Part shown: positions 27,401 through 39,400 of the stretch, one piece after another
Position numbering within the stretch: the first letter of the stretch is position 1
Layout of the letters: every line of letters starts with the position of its first letter
Assembly (NCBI GenBank): GCA_002633025.1
Contig: NMRB01000913.1
Coordinates: 90,267-154,266 of the forward strand
Length of the DNA stretch: 64,000 nucleotides
Source: Notospermus geniculatus
Lineage: Eukaryota; Nemertea; Pilidiophora; Heteronemertea; Lineidae
Direction: 5' to 3'
Position numbers and translations under genes: made by a program
Notes under the pieces: model-generated
Database searches by the model: none
The model's input: the letters and a program-made list of their open reading frames with translations, nothing else
Told to the model about the DNA's origin: nothing

Positions 27401-30400
27401 TAGTATAACCTATCGTGCGCCTTGTGTTCTACACTGTGGAGAGATCCTGCCGGGCGTTAGGAGGGCGAAGTCCGGTATACATGCCACTTCGATCTTTATT
27501 GAAATATTATGTAACCATCATGATGTTTTTGTATTCAACGGCGTCCGTAGATAATGCACATGTATCTGACGTTTTGAGACAAAGTTGAGTTTGACGTATA
27601 CTATACGTATTCAAAGAGTTGGCCAAGTAAGTCCGATGACGTACGTTGGCGCGTAATTTTCATTTTCAAAATGTTTCCTTTTGTCTGATTGGAGTTAAGT
27701 TGAGTTACGTGACAGCATTCCTTTAACAAACAGTTGTATAATTTATTGGCTTCTGCAGTGTAAATATTGGGTTGTTTTACTGTTCAGCGGTTGTTTGCTG
27801 GCCAATATCATTCTGTCATTTGTCAAACGCGTTGTCTTCGTGTACGGCGTGAAAACGCCCCAACAATAGAATTTTTGTTCAAGTCCAGTGAAGTGGGGAT
27901 GACGCAATCCTCCTGATGAATTTACAGGACGCGTTATTAAACATTGCAAACTTGAAATTACCACCGTAACAAAACAGATGAAATACAGTTTTTTTTAAAT
28001 TAAAGGACTACATGTAAAAGGATTTTTATTTATTTTATTCCGTTTACAAACTAATTTCGTTCCGTTGGCTTCTAATTAACAAGTTGAAAGTTTCCTTTCT
28101 GTCGTCAAGGGTGATTTGATTGTTTACAGCAGAAATCATTGACAAACAATTCACTCTGTAAACACTGTAAAGAATAGCAGTAGGAGCAGTCAGCCACGCT
28201 TATCGCCAAAAGAGGGCAGCAAAGTTGTAGCAGGTCAATACATCCTTGGAGGAATCATACTGACAATATACCGTAATTCCGCCAAGATACACCCATATAA
28301 AATTCTCCTGATTGGTGCTCAAACTATGAATGGGTCCGCTAAACATTGACTTGGTCCATGGTTATTCCAGACCTATTGGTCAACCTACTGACAGCTCCTG
28401 TTTTAGCGGGGAATCCACCTGTGATTTTCAACCTGATTTTGTTTTGCGACTTGCTTTGCAGCTGGGCATTCGATTGCCGTAGTGGACTTGCAAGAGGTGA
28501 TTTCCACCAATAGCGAAAATGTGATCAATTTCAGGTCGGCGACCGGTATTAGTTCTTTGCGGTCGTATTCAACCGCAGGTAGCAAGTTGCAAAGCAAGTC
28601 GCAAAGCAGAAAATCAGCAGTGGATTCCTAGCTTTAGTGAAATTGTACTGCAACTTGTGGAATTTCTGTCTTGACACAAAGCACAAAGACAACAGTAGAC
28701 AAAAACAACCCCCGTCACAAAATGCACGTATATCTTCCTGTGTTTAAACTATTACCACCACTCAGGCACGGATCCAGGGTCGACAGAAAGGGGGGGGCAT
28801 GGCTTGACGGATGCGGCGGACAATGAAAGCGGGAAGTCGAAAGGGGGGGTCTTGGGGTCCTCCCCCAGGAAAATTTGACAATTTAAGTGCTTTTAGATGC
28901 ATTTTCCTGGCATCTGAGAGCAAAATACTCAAATTTTTTATGTGATTGAATTTTTCTTGCTAAAAAAATCATTAGTCTGCCAAAAATAGGGGGGGGAGCG
29001 TACGTACGTCCCTTCCGCCCCCCTCTTGATCCGTGCCTACGTAATTTCATTTGTGGTGGGACAGTTTTGAACAGTGCGTCCTGGTAGGGATCATTACATG
29101 AACTTTCGAGCAGAACACTGCATGTACATGTAATGAAAATCGCGGTATGGTTAAGCGATTGATCCTTTTGTAGTCAAGCTGAAACTCGTACTCTGGGTAC
29201 ACCAAAACATCGATGTCTGTTTAAAATCCTACCATAACAGTCATTCTGTTTGCCCTCGCGTCTGAGCTGAGAGAACCCTTTTATTCAAAATTTTTCACAG
29301 CGTAAAATGGAGTATTCCGTGGTCTCAATCGTAAATTTCTCACTCCATGACTTAGTGAGGAAAGCTGGTAACAGGTCACTTATTCCTGTGTACATCATCT
29401 CTAATTCAAGACAAGCGTTCAATTTCGTCACCATCTGTATCACGTGTTTTCTGTCCTCGATCTTTCCCACTTCACCGGAGAGAAGAGCGATGAGGAAATT
29501 GAGTAGAAGTATCACGATCATGAAAACGATGTGCACGTGCATGAAAATCACCGCAAAAGGTGGATAATGACCTGTCATGTCACGTAAGTTTATCATATTC
29601 AGCATTATCATAAATGTCGAGTAATATCCATCGAGGTAATAACCCAGGTCGTGTAAGCAATAGAATGATGCCACTGACCGTAACCCTTCCGCTGACGCCG
29701 CGAAGAACATCATTAGGATTACAAGGAAATAGCCGAACACACGAAGACAGCGGTACGCCCCGATGACAAGATGGCCGATCCCCGGCAGTAGTTGTACAAA
29801 GAACAGTAGGCACCACAACAGTTGGATCTGCATTAAAACACGGAGAAACAGCATGGCAGTGCTCAAATTCGGTTGACTTTGCCAACTCGCATGTGACATT
29901 GCGATTATGAAGTACAGCAACTGGAGGATTACTCGCAACGCGTACAATATGGGAAATACGAACGGATTTACCAATGGGCCGTCATCTGAATGGTTGTTTG
30001 GCCGCAATGTCCCTCTCGAACGTATCCATGACCGAATTTTCCACATGCCCCGAAGGGACGCAAATGAAATGAGTACTGTGAAAGATAAATACAGTGCCAT
30101 ACTGGATAAAAATATGGTGTGGTACCTCTCAAGCACAGTGTTATCATGAGTTACGTTACCCTTGCATGTCCCGATAGGCCCAAATTTGCCAACCATTATA
30201 ATTCCAAAAATAAGTTGCACATTGAAAAGGAAGCAAACCAACAGGAAAGGCCTGCACTTGCGGAATTTGTGGCTGATCCATTTCTTGATGCACATATGCT
30301 CAAAAACGTCGGCTGTTCCCGGTCTCTCCAAGTCCGACTCCCGAATTCCACGGAGGAAGCTCAAAGGCGTCAAGAAACGTCGACAAAGTGGTCCCGTTGT

Positions 30401-33400
30401 TTCGTAATCAGACAAATCAAACATGACTTTCATTCCGACCGTCGATTCGGATATCAAGTGTTTATACACCCCGACGGTGTCGAACATCTCGCCCATTAGA
30501 ATAAAAGTCCCGAGTCTACTTGCCAACTCCAGTGGCCGTAAACCAGCACGGTCAGTGCCGTGAAGCAGTTGCTTCTTCCGCTCGTCGGTATCAGCAATTT
30601 GAATAATTCTCCTGAACATACCACGTAGAGTATTTTCAATTTCTGGCCAGTACGCTGCCGCCCAGCACAAACTATGTACCACGTTATCACCCCCAGGCTC
30701 AACAGCAAGCACATCAGCTCCTTTTGTGTAAAGAATGTCAAACATTTCTTGCGAATCGTGAATGGCAGCAAGAACTAACGGTAGAGAGAATCTGTCCCCG
30801 CAGCTGACAGGACCATCCTTTGTCAACTCGACATGTGTCATCGGCTGATTCAATAACTGTTTAAGATCACCCGGTGGATTGTCTGTCAGAGAATCGACCA
30901 GCAAAACATCCCTCTTTTTGATCGCTCTTAAAAGACTCACCTTCCATTTTTTAATTTCGCCCGTCTCTCCAAGAATGTTTGCAGCCAACATGGTCGCTCT
31001 TTTGGAACCAAACTCGTTTTTAGGCCGCGTTTCCGTAAGTATTTCAGTCCTCCTGACTTCAAACCTGTCCGTCTAGTCTCGTGCCACCAGACTCTGCAAT
31101 TTTCAATTTTAGAGTCTGGTCCAGATGGTACCTTTTGCTTGTAAAAACCATCATGGCGGACAATCAAGCGTGTATTCTGCTGCAACAAAACGTTGTCACT
31201 TGCTGCGCCATGAGGAAAAATTCATGTGGAATCAGATGATAACGCTTGCGCTTTATCAGGCGAAGTAATAAGCACCGTACCCTGTATCGCTACAATTTAG
31301 ATCAAACTGTAGCTTGAAGTCGAACCGTCCAACATTGCACTGTCATAAAATGACTGTTAAAAATGGGTCGACACCGGCAGAGAAATAATGAAAGCTATGT
31401 AGCAACGGTCAACATGGGTGTAACTCGTTTAAACCAGCCGATGGTTCAAATAATGTAGACCACGCTAGGTCCAGGTGCATGACTTCCCCAAAGGGAGTAT
31501 CGATGTCTACCACGTACAAATGTGACATACTATTTATTGACATACTGCATATCGAATGGGTCGAAGCTAAAATTAATTGCCTATAGTACAACATTATTAC
31601 ATACTATCATATTACTGCCCCTCTAATTTCATTTTTTTGAGTGGTTGATCCGACGTCTGTTTGATGTGCACTCCAGCGGAATATTGGTTGGGGCCATTTT
31701 ATCAAAGATTATGACAACTGTTAATGAGTTTGTCGACATACATTCTTTATTGAAATATTATGGTTACCCTCATGATGTTGTCTCAACGTATCCAGAGTAG
31801 ACAGAGTTGGGTTGGGCGTATTTTAGGTACTCGAAGAGTTGGGCAGTTATTGATATCCCTAAGGCTGTGTTCCCACTATCACGAATCTCGGCACGCCACG
31901 ATTGAAATCGTGGTCTTAAGCCCGTGGCACACTGTGGCGACTAAAGCGGGTAATCCACTGTCGCGATTTTGGCTTGAGACGCGGTTGCGTTCCCTTGCGG
32001 TTACCATATACATGTAAGGACTTCCGATTGCCATATAAGGCTATCGCAAGGCACCGCAACCCCGTCTCAAGCCAAAATCGCGACAGTGGATTACCCGCTT
32101 TAGGCGGGCGAATCCCCGCGAACTGGAATGAAATGGTCCATGGACCATGTACATACCTCTCTCTGTCATTACACTATACTATGTCCAAAGGGGTGAGCAC
32201 ATGGCCCATGGACCATTTCATTCTAGTTCGCGGGGATTCGCCCGCCTAAAGCGGGTGATCCACTGTCGCGATTTGGGCTTGAGACGGGGTTGCGGTCCCT
32301 TGCGATCGCCTTATATATGGCAATCGGAAGTCCTTATATGGTAACCGCAAGGGAACGCAACCGCGTCTCAAGGTAAAATCGCGACAGTGGATCACCCGCT
32401 TGAAGCCTAGTTTATACTTCGACGCAATACCATAGGCGTCCGACGCCCGATCAAATCTGGACGCCGACTTCGCAGAATTGATTCATAGTCCAGCGTACTT
32501 TAGCGACCCGTTATGAAATGACTCAAGTAATTACAGCCTCGCGATCGGACGCCGACCAAATCGTAGGACGGGGTCGGCGTCGAACGCAAGAACGCGCGTC
32601 GGTCGCCGGCGATGGTCGTGCGTCGAAGTATAAACTAGGCTTAAGTCGCCACCGTGTGACCTGGGCTAAATAGGGAGGTTTCGCAAGCGCCCGGTTAGGC
32701 CATACGACGACGTTTATCTATTGTTTGGGTATACCCACACAATAGATAAACGTCGTCGTCGGGCCTAACCGGGCGCTTGCGAAACCTCCCTAATATTCCA
32801 CGATCAGCTACGAATGGCCAATCGTGACGTTCGTAACGGACCGCACGACGGTGGGAACTAAGCACTAAAGCGCGATGACATCGGTTGGCGCGTATTAAAT
32901 TTCCTTTCTTCAAATGTTTCCTGTCTGAAAGGAGTTCTTAAGTTGAATTACGTGACAGCATTCCTTTAACAAACAATGCTATCCTATTGGCTTCTGTGTT
33001 GTAAATTACTCGTTCAGTGGATGTTTGTTTTTTGCTGGCCAAAATCACCGACTGTCAAACGCATATGGAGTGAAAGCGTCCCAACCGTACATTTTTTAAG
33101 TGCAGTGAAGTGGGATATGATCCGGCCTGTACCCAATGGCTCTACTCATGATAGGAACAGAGTTCTCAAACATTTCCCAACTTGCAATTACCAACGTAAT
33201 AAAACAAACATAAAACTTTGTGTTTTATGAAAGGACTGAAAGCATTTTTATTTACTTTATACCGTTTTCAATTAATTTCGTTGTGTTGGTTCTTATTAAC
33301 AAGGTGTCCGTTTCCAGGTATGGTGGCTTGCTATTGACAAGGACGATCCAGCGATTTAAATAGTTTAGAGAAGAAATCAATAAACATTTTACACTAACAC

Positions 33401-36400
33401 TGATTAAGAATAGAAATTTAGTGAAGTTCTATGCTCTGCTGTACAAATCTGAAGTAGGCCTACATGTATAGCCGTGGTTACACTACATAAAAATACCCGT
33501 GTTTTTCCAGACCCGTGTCAAACCCGTGTGTACGATTCGAAAATCCCGGCGAGAGGTCACACTACTACACTGTAGGCTAGTTAAGTAGCCCGGCGACAGT
33601 TGCGCTGCAAACATTGACTCTTCGGTCATTTCTGAATTGGCACACATTGTCGGAGGGGCGAAAACGACGTCACTTAATGGCTGCGCCATCTGTCGCCGTG
33701 CGAGAAGAACTAACGAACACACGGGGATTTCGAAAAGCACGGCGAGATTGCCGTGTCTCAAAAACCCGCGTTTTTCAGACACGGGTTTCCTGAAGCCCGG
33801 CAATTCATAGGTGTGACCGCAAAAAACCCGGGGATTTTATGTAGTGTAACCACGGCTTATAAAAGCGTTTGCTAGCTTTTATTCATATCACCCGTGTCTC
33901 CCGCTCGCTCACGATGCAATGTCCACCGCTCACGGAAAACAAAATGGCGGACGTTTTTTTTTTCGTTTGACCGCTTCGAATATTTGAAGTCGAATATTAG
34001 GCACTAGAGCTCAGATTAAATCCTATTTTGGTGTCGATTGGCCTACTATCGGCATGTACATGTATAGCAGGAATACATCAAAACGTTAAGTGGAATAAGG
34101 GAATTACGTCACGTTTAGAAGAATATTACAACGTTCATTCCTTCGTTATTCAACTCGTTTACATACTAGTAGTTTACAATACCAAGGAAATAAAAAAAAT
34201 TCAAATCTTGGTGGACCATGATTCGTCTTCTTCACGCATTCCGCCTCTACCGCGCACCTGTCCAGCAGCCGCAGAGACACATATAGAAAATGGCACCCTT
34301 CCAGGTTGGGGGGCAGATCGAAATGTCACCTCTCGACCTCGGCGGCCTCGATCAACAATGTTTTCTCGGGGTGACATTTCAGTCGCTGTCCCTCTCCATT
34401 GCGGGCGCCATTTTCTTAATGTAGCATTGCAGTCAATATACATTTTTGCCCTTTTATTTGAGCCTAGAAGTTCTTATGATTAAGAATTTTTCACAGTGAT
34501 GTCAAATCGAGTACTCCGTGGTTTCAATCGTGAATTTCTCCTTCAGTGACTTGGTACAACAGGCTGGTAACAGGTCACTTATACCTGTGTATATCACGTC
34601 CAACTCAAGACACACATTTAATTTCGTCACCATCTGTATCACGTGTTTTCTGTCCTCGATCTTTCCCACTTCACCGGAGAGAAGAGCGATGAGGAAATTG
34701 AGTAGAAGTATCACGATAATGACAACGATGTGCACGTGCATGAAAATCACCGCAAAAGGTGGATTATGACTTGTCATGTCACGTAAGTTTATCATATTCA
34801 GCATTATCATAAATGTCGAGTAATATCCATCGAGGTAATAACCCAGGTCTTGTATGCAATAGAATGATGCCACTGACCGTAACACTTCGGCTGACGCCAC
34901 GAAGAACATCATTAGGATTATAACGAAATAACCGAACACATCAAGACAGCGGGACACCCCGATGACAAGATGGCCGACCACCGGCAGTAGTTCAACGAAG
35001 AACAGCATACACCACAACAGTTGAATCTGCATGGAAACTCGTAGGAACAGCATAGCGGTGGTGAAACTTGCTTCATTTCGCCAGCCACTGAGGATAATGA
35101 TGTACGCGACCTGTAGGACGATTCGCAACGCGAAGAATATGTAAATCTTATACTTATTTACTAGTGACCATTCATCCGGAACGTTTTTGGGCAGCAGCAG
35201 TTTCTCTTTCGGAAGTCTTTCGGCATGAACTTTCCACATTCCTCTAAGATATGCGAATATCATCGAGATTGTAAAAGTGAAGTCCAAAGCCATGGCGGAA
35301 AAAAATGTGACCGCTTTTTCGTCTAAGACAACGTCAGCATGTGTTGCGTTACCTTTGCAAGTGCTGTCACGGGAAATCTCGCCAACCACAGTAAATCCCA
35401 GAGTAAGTTGTAAAGTGACGAGAAATACGACGAATAGGAAAGGCCTGTACCTGAGAAATTTACGACTGATCCATTTCTTGAGGCAAATATGCTCGAAAGT
35501 CTCGAGTGTTCCCGGCCTCTCCAAGTCCGACTCCCGAATATCTCGGAGGAAACTCAACGGAGTCAAGAAACGTCGACAATCTGGTCCCGTTGTTTCGTAA
35601 TCCGACACATCAAACATGACTTTCATTCCGACCGTCGATTCGGATATCAAGTGTTTATACACCCCGACAGTGTCGAACATCTTGCCCATTAGAATAAAGT
35701 TTCTAAGTCTACTTGCCAATTCCAGTGGCCGTAAACCAGCAGTGTCCGTGCCGTGAAGCAGTTTCAGCCTCGACTCTTCGGTATCAGCAATTTCAACGAT
35801 TCTTCTGTATATATCACACAGAGTATTTTCAACTTCTGGCCTGTACGCTGCAGCCCAACACAAACTATGTACCACGTTATCACCCCCAGGCTCAACAGCA
35901 AGTACATCAGCCCCTTTTGTGTAAAGAATGTCAAATATTTCTTGCGAACCGTGAATGGCAGCAAGAACTAACGGTAGAGAGAATCTGTCCCCGCATCTGA
36001 CAGGACCATCCTTTGTCAACTCGACATGTGTCATCGGCTGATTCAATAACTGTTTAAGATCACCCGGTGGATTGTTTGTCAGAGAATCGACCAGCAAAAC
36101 ATCCCTCTTTTTGATCGCTGTCAAAAGACTCACCTTCCATTTTTTGATTTCCTCCGTATCTCCGAGGATATCTAAAGCCAACATGGTCGCTCCTTCGACT
36201 GAAGCCGAAACAGTTTTTTGCAGCACAGTCGGGTCGGTGTTTCCCTAGCTAGTGGCCGGCGTTGTCAAGTCTGCAGCGGCTACACTGCAATCCTGTCTCG
36301 TACTACGGTAGCTGTGTTGCTTTGTAATTAAATGTATGTTGGTGGGTGAAGAATTACGATGCCATTCGAATGACGGCATTCTGTGAATGGAGGCGACGGC

Positions 36401-39400
36401 TTTGTAAATCAGGTCCCTCAGGAACCTTTCTCCTGAAGGGATTAGGTTTTTTGGAAGTTGGCCCACATACATGTACGTGCTTCAGATGAGACGACGTTGG
36501 ATGAAGAGTGTGCATTTATAATATACCGCAACCATTAGTCTAATTCCATTGCTAGGTTGTGTAATCCTACCTCTAGCAGAATACTGATTGGCAATTATTG
36601 TGAACAATGATGTTGACAACAATAGCTGTATTTACGCTGCAAACAAAGTCTGGACCTCCTGCTTATATTACAAAAAAGGCGGGCGTAGGTAAGCCAGTAC
36701 AGGTGTAACGTTTTTCCACCTGGTCCCTTTTAGCCCAAGATCCTTGCGAAGCCTTTGTGCCAAAATAACCACAAGAAGTATTTGGAACCGATAATGTCTA
36801 AACCAAACGAGCTTTGATTCATACACCTGTCAATTTTTCTGCCATCCCAGACGAAGCCACGGCGGTGCAGATTGTCCTGTACCTCTCTGTGCAGGCCTGC
36901 AAAAACTGCCGATTCTTTTGAGGGGTCCGTCTTCTGAAAGCAGGACAGAAGCTTCACAATTTCTTTTGCTTTCATTGGTTCTTCCCGATGGTTTGTTTGG
37001 ACATCAATCGCCTGTATGGTAGTAATTACTGAAAGTGAAGAGCAAGGCGAAGCCTGACTCTGCAAATGAGAGTAAATGAGGAGAAAAGTGGTGAAGTAGA
37101 CGCAAATGAGAATGAATGAGGAAAAAAGTGGTGAAGTAGACGCAAATGAGAATGAATGAGGAGAAAAGTGGTGAAGTAGACGGCAAAGAAGACGCCAAAC
37201 AGCTCTCTATCTTGAGACCCATATGTAGGCCAACATGGCGCTGTGTCAGCGCTGCTGACCGACCCTCGGGCCGGAGCTGAGTTGCAGCACCTGAGGCCTC
37301 TAGTTTTGTAACTCCGTAGTATGCCCGAAATCATTTGTAAAACCACTCCCCTTCCATGCTCACATCCACTACGATAATCTTTTTTCTTCAAAATCTGACA
37401 GTCTGCATTGGTACCAAAATGTCAACGTCTCCCACCAGCCTGGCGCAACATGGTCTTTTGTACCAATTTCTAAATATTCGCTGGAAATATCAGCAAAGCG
37501 TAACAGTTTGTATGGTTGCCCATGTTTCCTCTTTCTAGAGAAACCTAACGGATGGACATTCTTTCTTTGGCTTCCTTCATGGAAAAAGAATAGCGACAGA
37601 GAAAACTCAATGAATAGTATCACTTCTAATTGCTGGATGTATACAGTTAGGGATGATGCCTCACGATTTCTCACGGAAGAAGCTTTAATCCTTAACACTT
37701 TTATTACCGTGAAAAGCGAACCTAATTCTACGCTGCATTGCAGTATGGACGTAATGCTTCATAATGCGAAATTTTGTTGATGTCCATGATGCTTGCAATG
37801 GATTTTCAAATGGCGTTTCCCACGGATGGCTGAAAGAAATTGTTGGTGAAATTTGGCAAAATTCGTCAGTCGTGACGACTCGATCAAGCAAGTAGGCCTA
37901 ACCGAATTGTTTTTGTGTCATTGCAGGGACTGTTTACTAACCGCATGCGTCAACAGTGTGACCAGTATATTTTCTGGGTTCGTCATCTTCAGTTACCTCG
38001 GCTACATGTCACAGAAACAATCAGTTCCCATCCAAAGTGTGGCCAAAGAAGGTAAGAGGCAAACTGCCAATATTTAAGGGGTTTTCGCAAAGCAGGCGTA
38101 GCTCGGTGTATTGTGAACGCAGATTGCACTCGAGCGGCTCGAAGACAGGGACCAGTCTACCACTTTGCCTCTGACCCTTTGACCAGTCTAACACCTTCGA
38201 CTCATCAACCATTACGTATTTCTCTCCTTCAGGTCCTGGCCTCGTGTTTATCGTCTACCCTGAGGCTATCGCTACCCTCCCTGGCTCATCATTCTGGTCC
38301 ATTTTATTCTTCCTCATGCTCATTACACTCGGATTGGACAGCGCAGTAAGTCAGCTCTTGAATTTTGAGATATCAGTTGTTATAGACCTTTCCAACAAAG
38401 ATTGCGGTCTAAACAGCTCTCACCGTATGATGGCAGAAACCATTCAATGACCGCTGGCACGCTAAGCTGGTCAAGTGGGCCATGGGTAGGCAAAATATGT
38501 CTGAGAGGATGCGTTTCCAAAGATAGAGCACAAAAGGCGACATACAAAATGATGCAATAACCGAAGTCGTCCTCCAGAAATTTTTAGCAAATTTTCGACC
38601 CCAACCGGGGTCTTCTTCAGGCTGGCACTTTCAAGTCGAGTTACCAGAAGTAATTGCTAAATTTCTGGAGGACGACTTCGGTTATTATATGAGAGAATGC
38701 GTTTGGTAGTGTTATATCATGTTTGGACAATGAATGGCCACGACGTCGTGTGGGAGAGCTAGTAGGCAACATCTTTGTTGGAAAGGTCAAATTAAAGAAG
38801 CGAAACCTTGTTGTCAAGTGTGGCTGGAACGAAGTAAATATTCTTTCTTTCAGCTGAAAGCACACTCTGACAGTGCCGTCTGTCTGAAACTCCTAATACC
38901 TCTTCGTTTACCCTTACAGATGGGAGGTCTGGAATCTATCTTAACAGGCCTAAAAGACGAATTCAAATGGATTTTCCAGAAACATAAATATAGCCGGGAG
39001 ATTTTCGTTGGAGGCGTTGTGATGTTTGCATTTGTCTTATCAATCATGAATGTAACATACGTGAGTATAGAAATACCATTTGTCTTATCAATCATGAATG
39101 TAATATATACGTGAGTATAGAAATACCATTTGTCTTATCAATCAAGAATGTAACATACGTAAGTATAGAAATACCATTTGTCTTATCAATCAAGAATGTA
39201 ACATACGTGAGTATAGAAATACCATTTGGTGTAGTCGAGAAATTCGTAACCTTGATGTAATTCGCCTGAAGTGTTGAGTTTTTACCAAGGGGTGTTATGT
39301 TAGAGACCGGCGTCGGACAATATTTTTTCTCCTTACAACAAGGACTTAGAAACGACAGGCAAGGCCCAAACAAGGTTGATGGCTCGACAGACATGTTGCC

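Larger units (their letters stand above)
26568..29284. other. Spacer between copies 6 and 7
   Basis: No gene. Array upstream block at 26690-27900 (motif 27183-27219; ttactgttcagcggttgttt near 27775). Dispersed segment 28184-28392 is shared with 13196-13355. Inverted-repeat elements at 28410-28628 and 28764-29038. The rest shows nothing. Confidence 0.5.
31862..32863. mobile_element. Nested MITE cluster: outer element
   Basis: Outer arms ggctgtgttcccactatc at 31863 and gtgggaactaagc at 32863 are inverted, as are the inner ends gcacactgtggcgact and agtcgccaccgtgtg. The arms are separated by later insertions at 31944-32402 and 32403-32642; family B copy 3 sits at 32671-32792 in the right arm. 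Confidence 0.55.
30992..34501. other. Spacer between copies 7 and 8
   Basis: No gene. Array upstream block in two parts (31000-31860 and 32870-33130) separated by nested MITEs. 33130-33470 has no feature. Further MITEs at 33471-33856 and 34282-34417. Open frames inside the MITEs (for example 33483-33803) are not taken as genes. Confidence 0.5.

Noticed and set aside
33483-33803. 106-codon minus-strand open frame
   Set aside because: It lies entirely inside the TIR element 33471-33856 and follows its internal repeats; no motif.
6689-36000. Many plus-strand open frames of 60-127 codons opposite the channel genes
   Set aside because: They recur at the same place in every copy because they are the complement of conserved coding sequence. 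They have no independent motif and change freely between copies.
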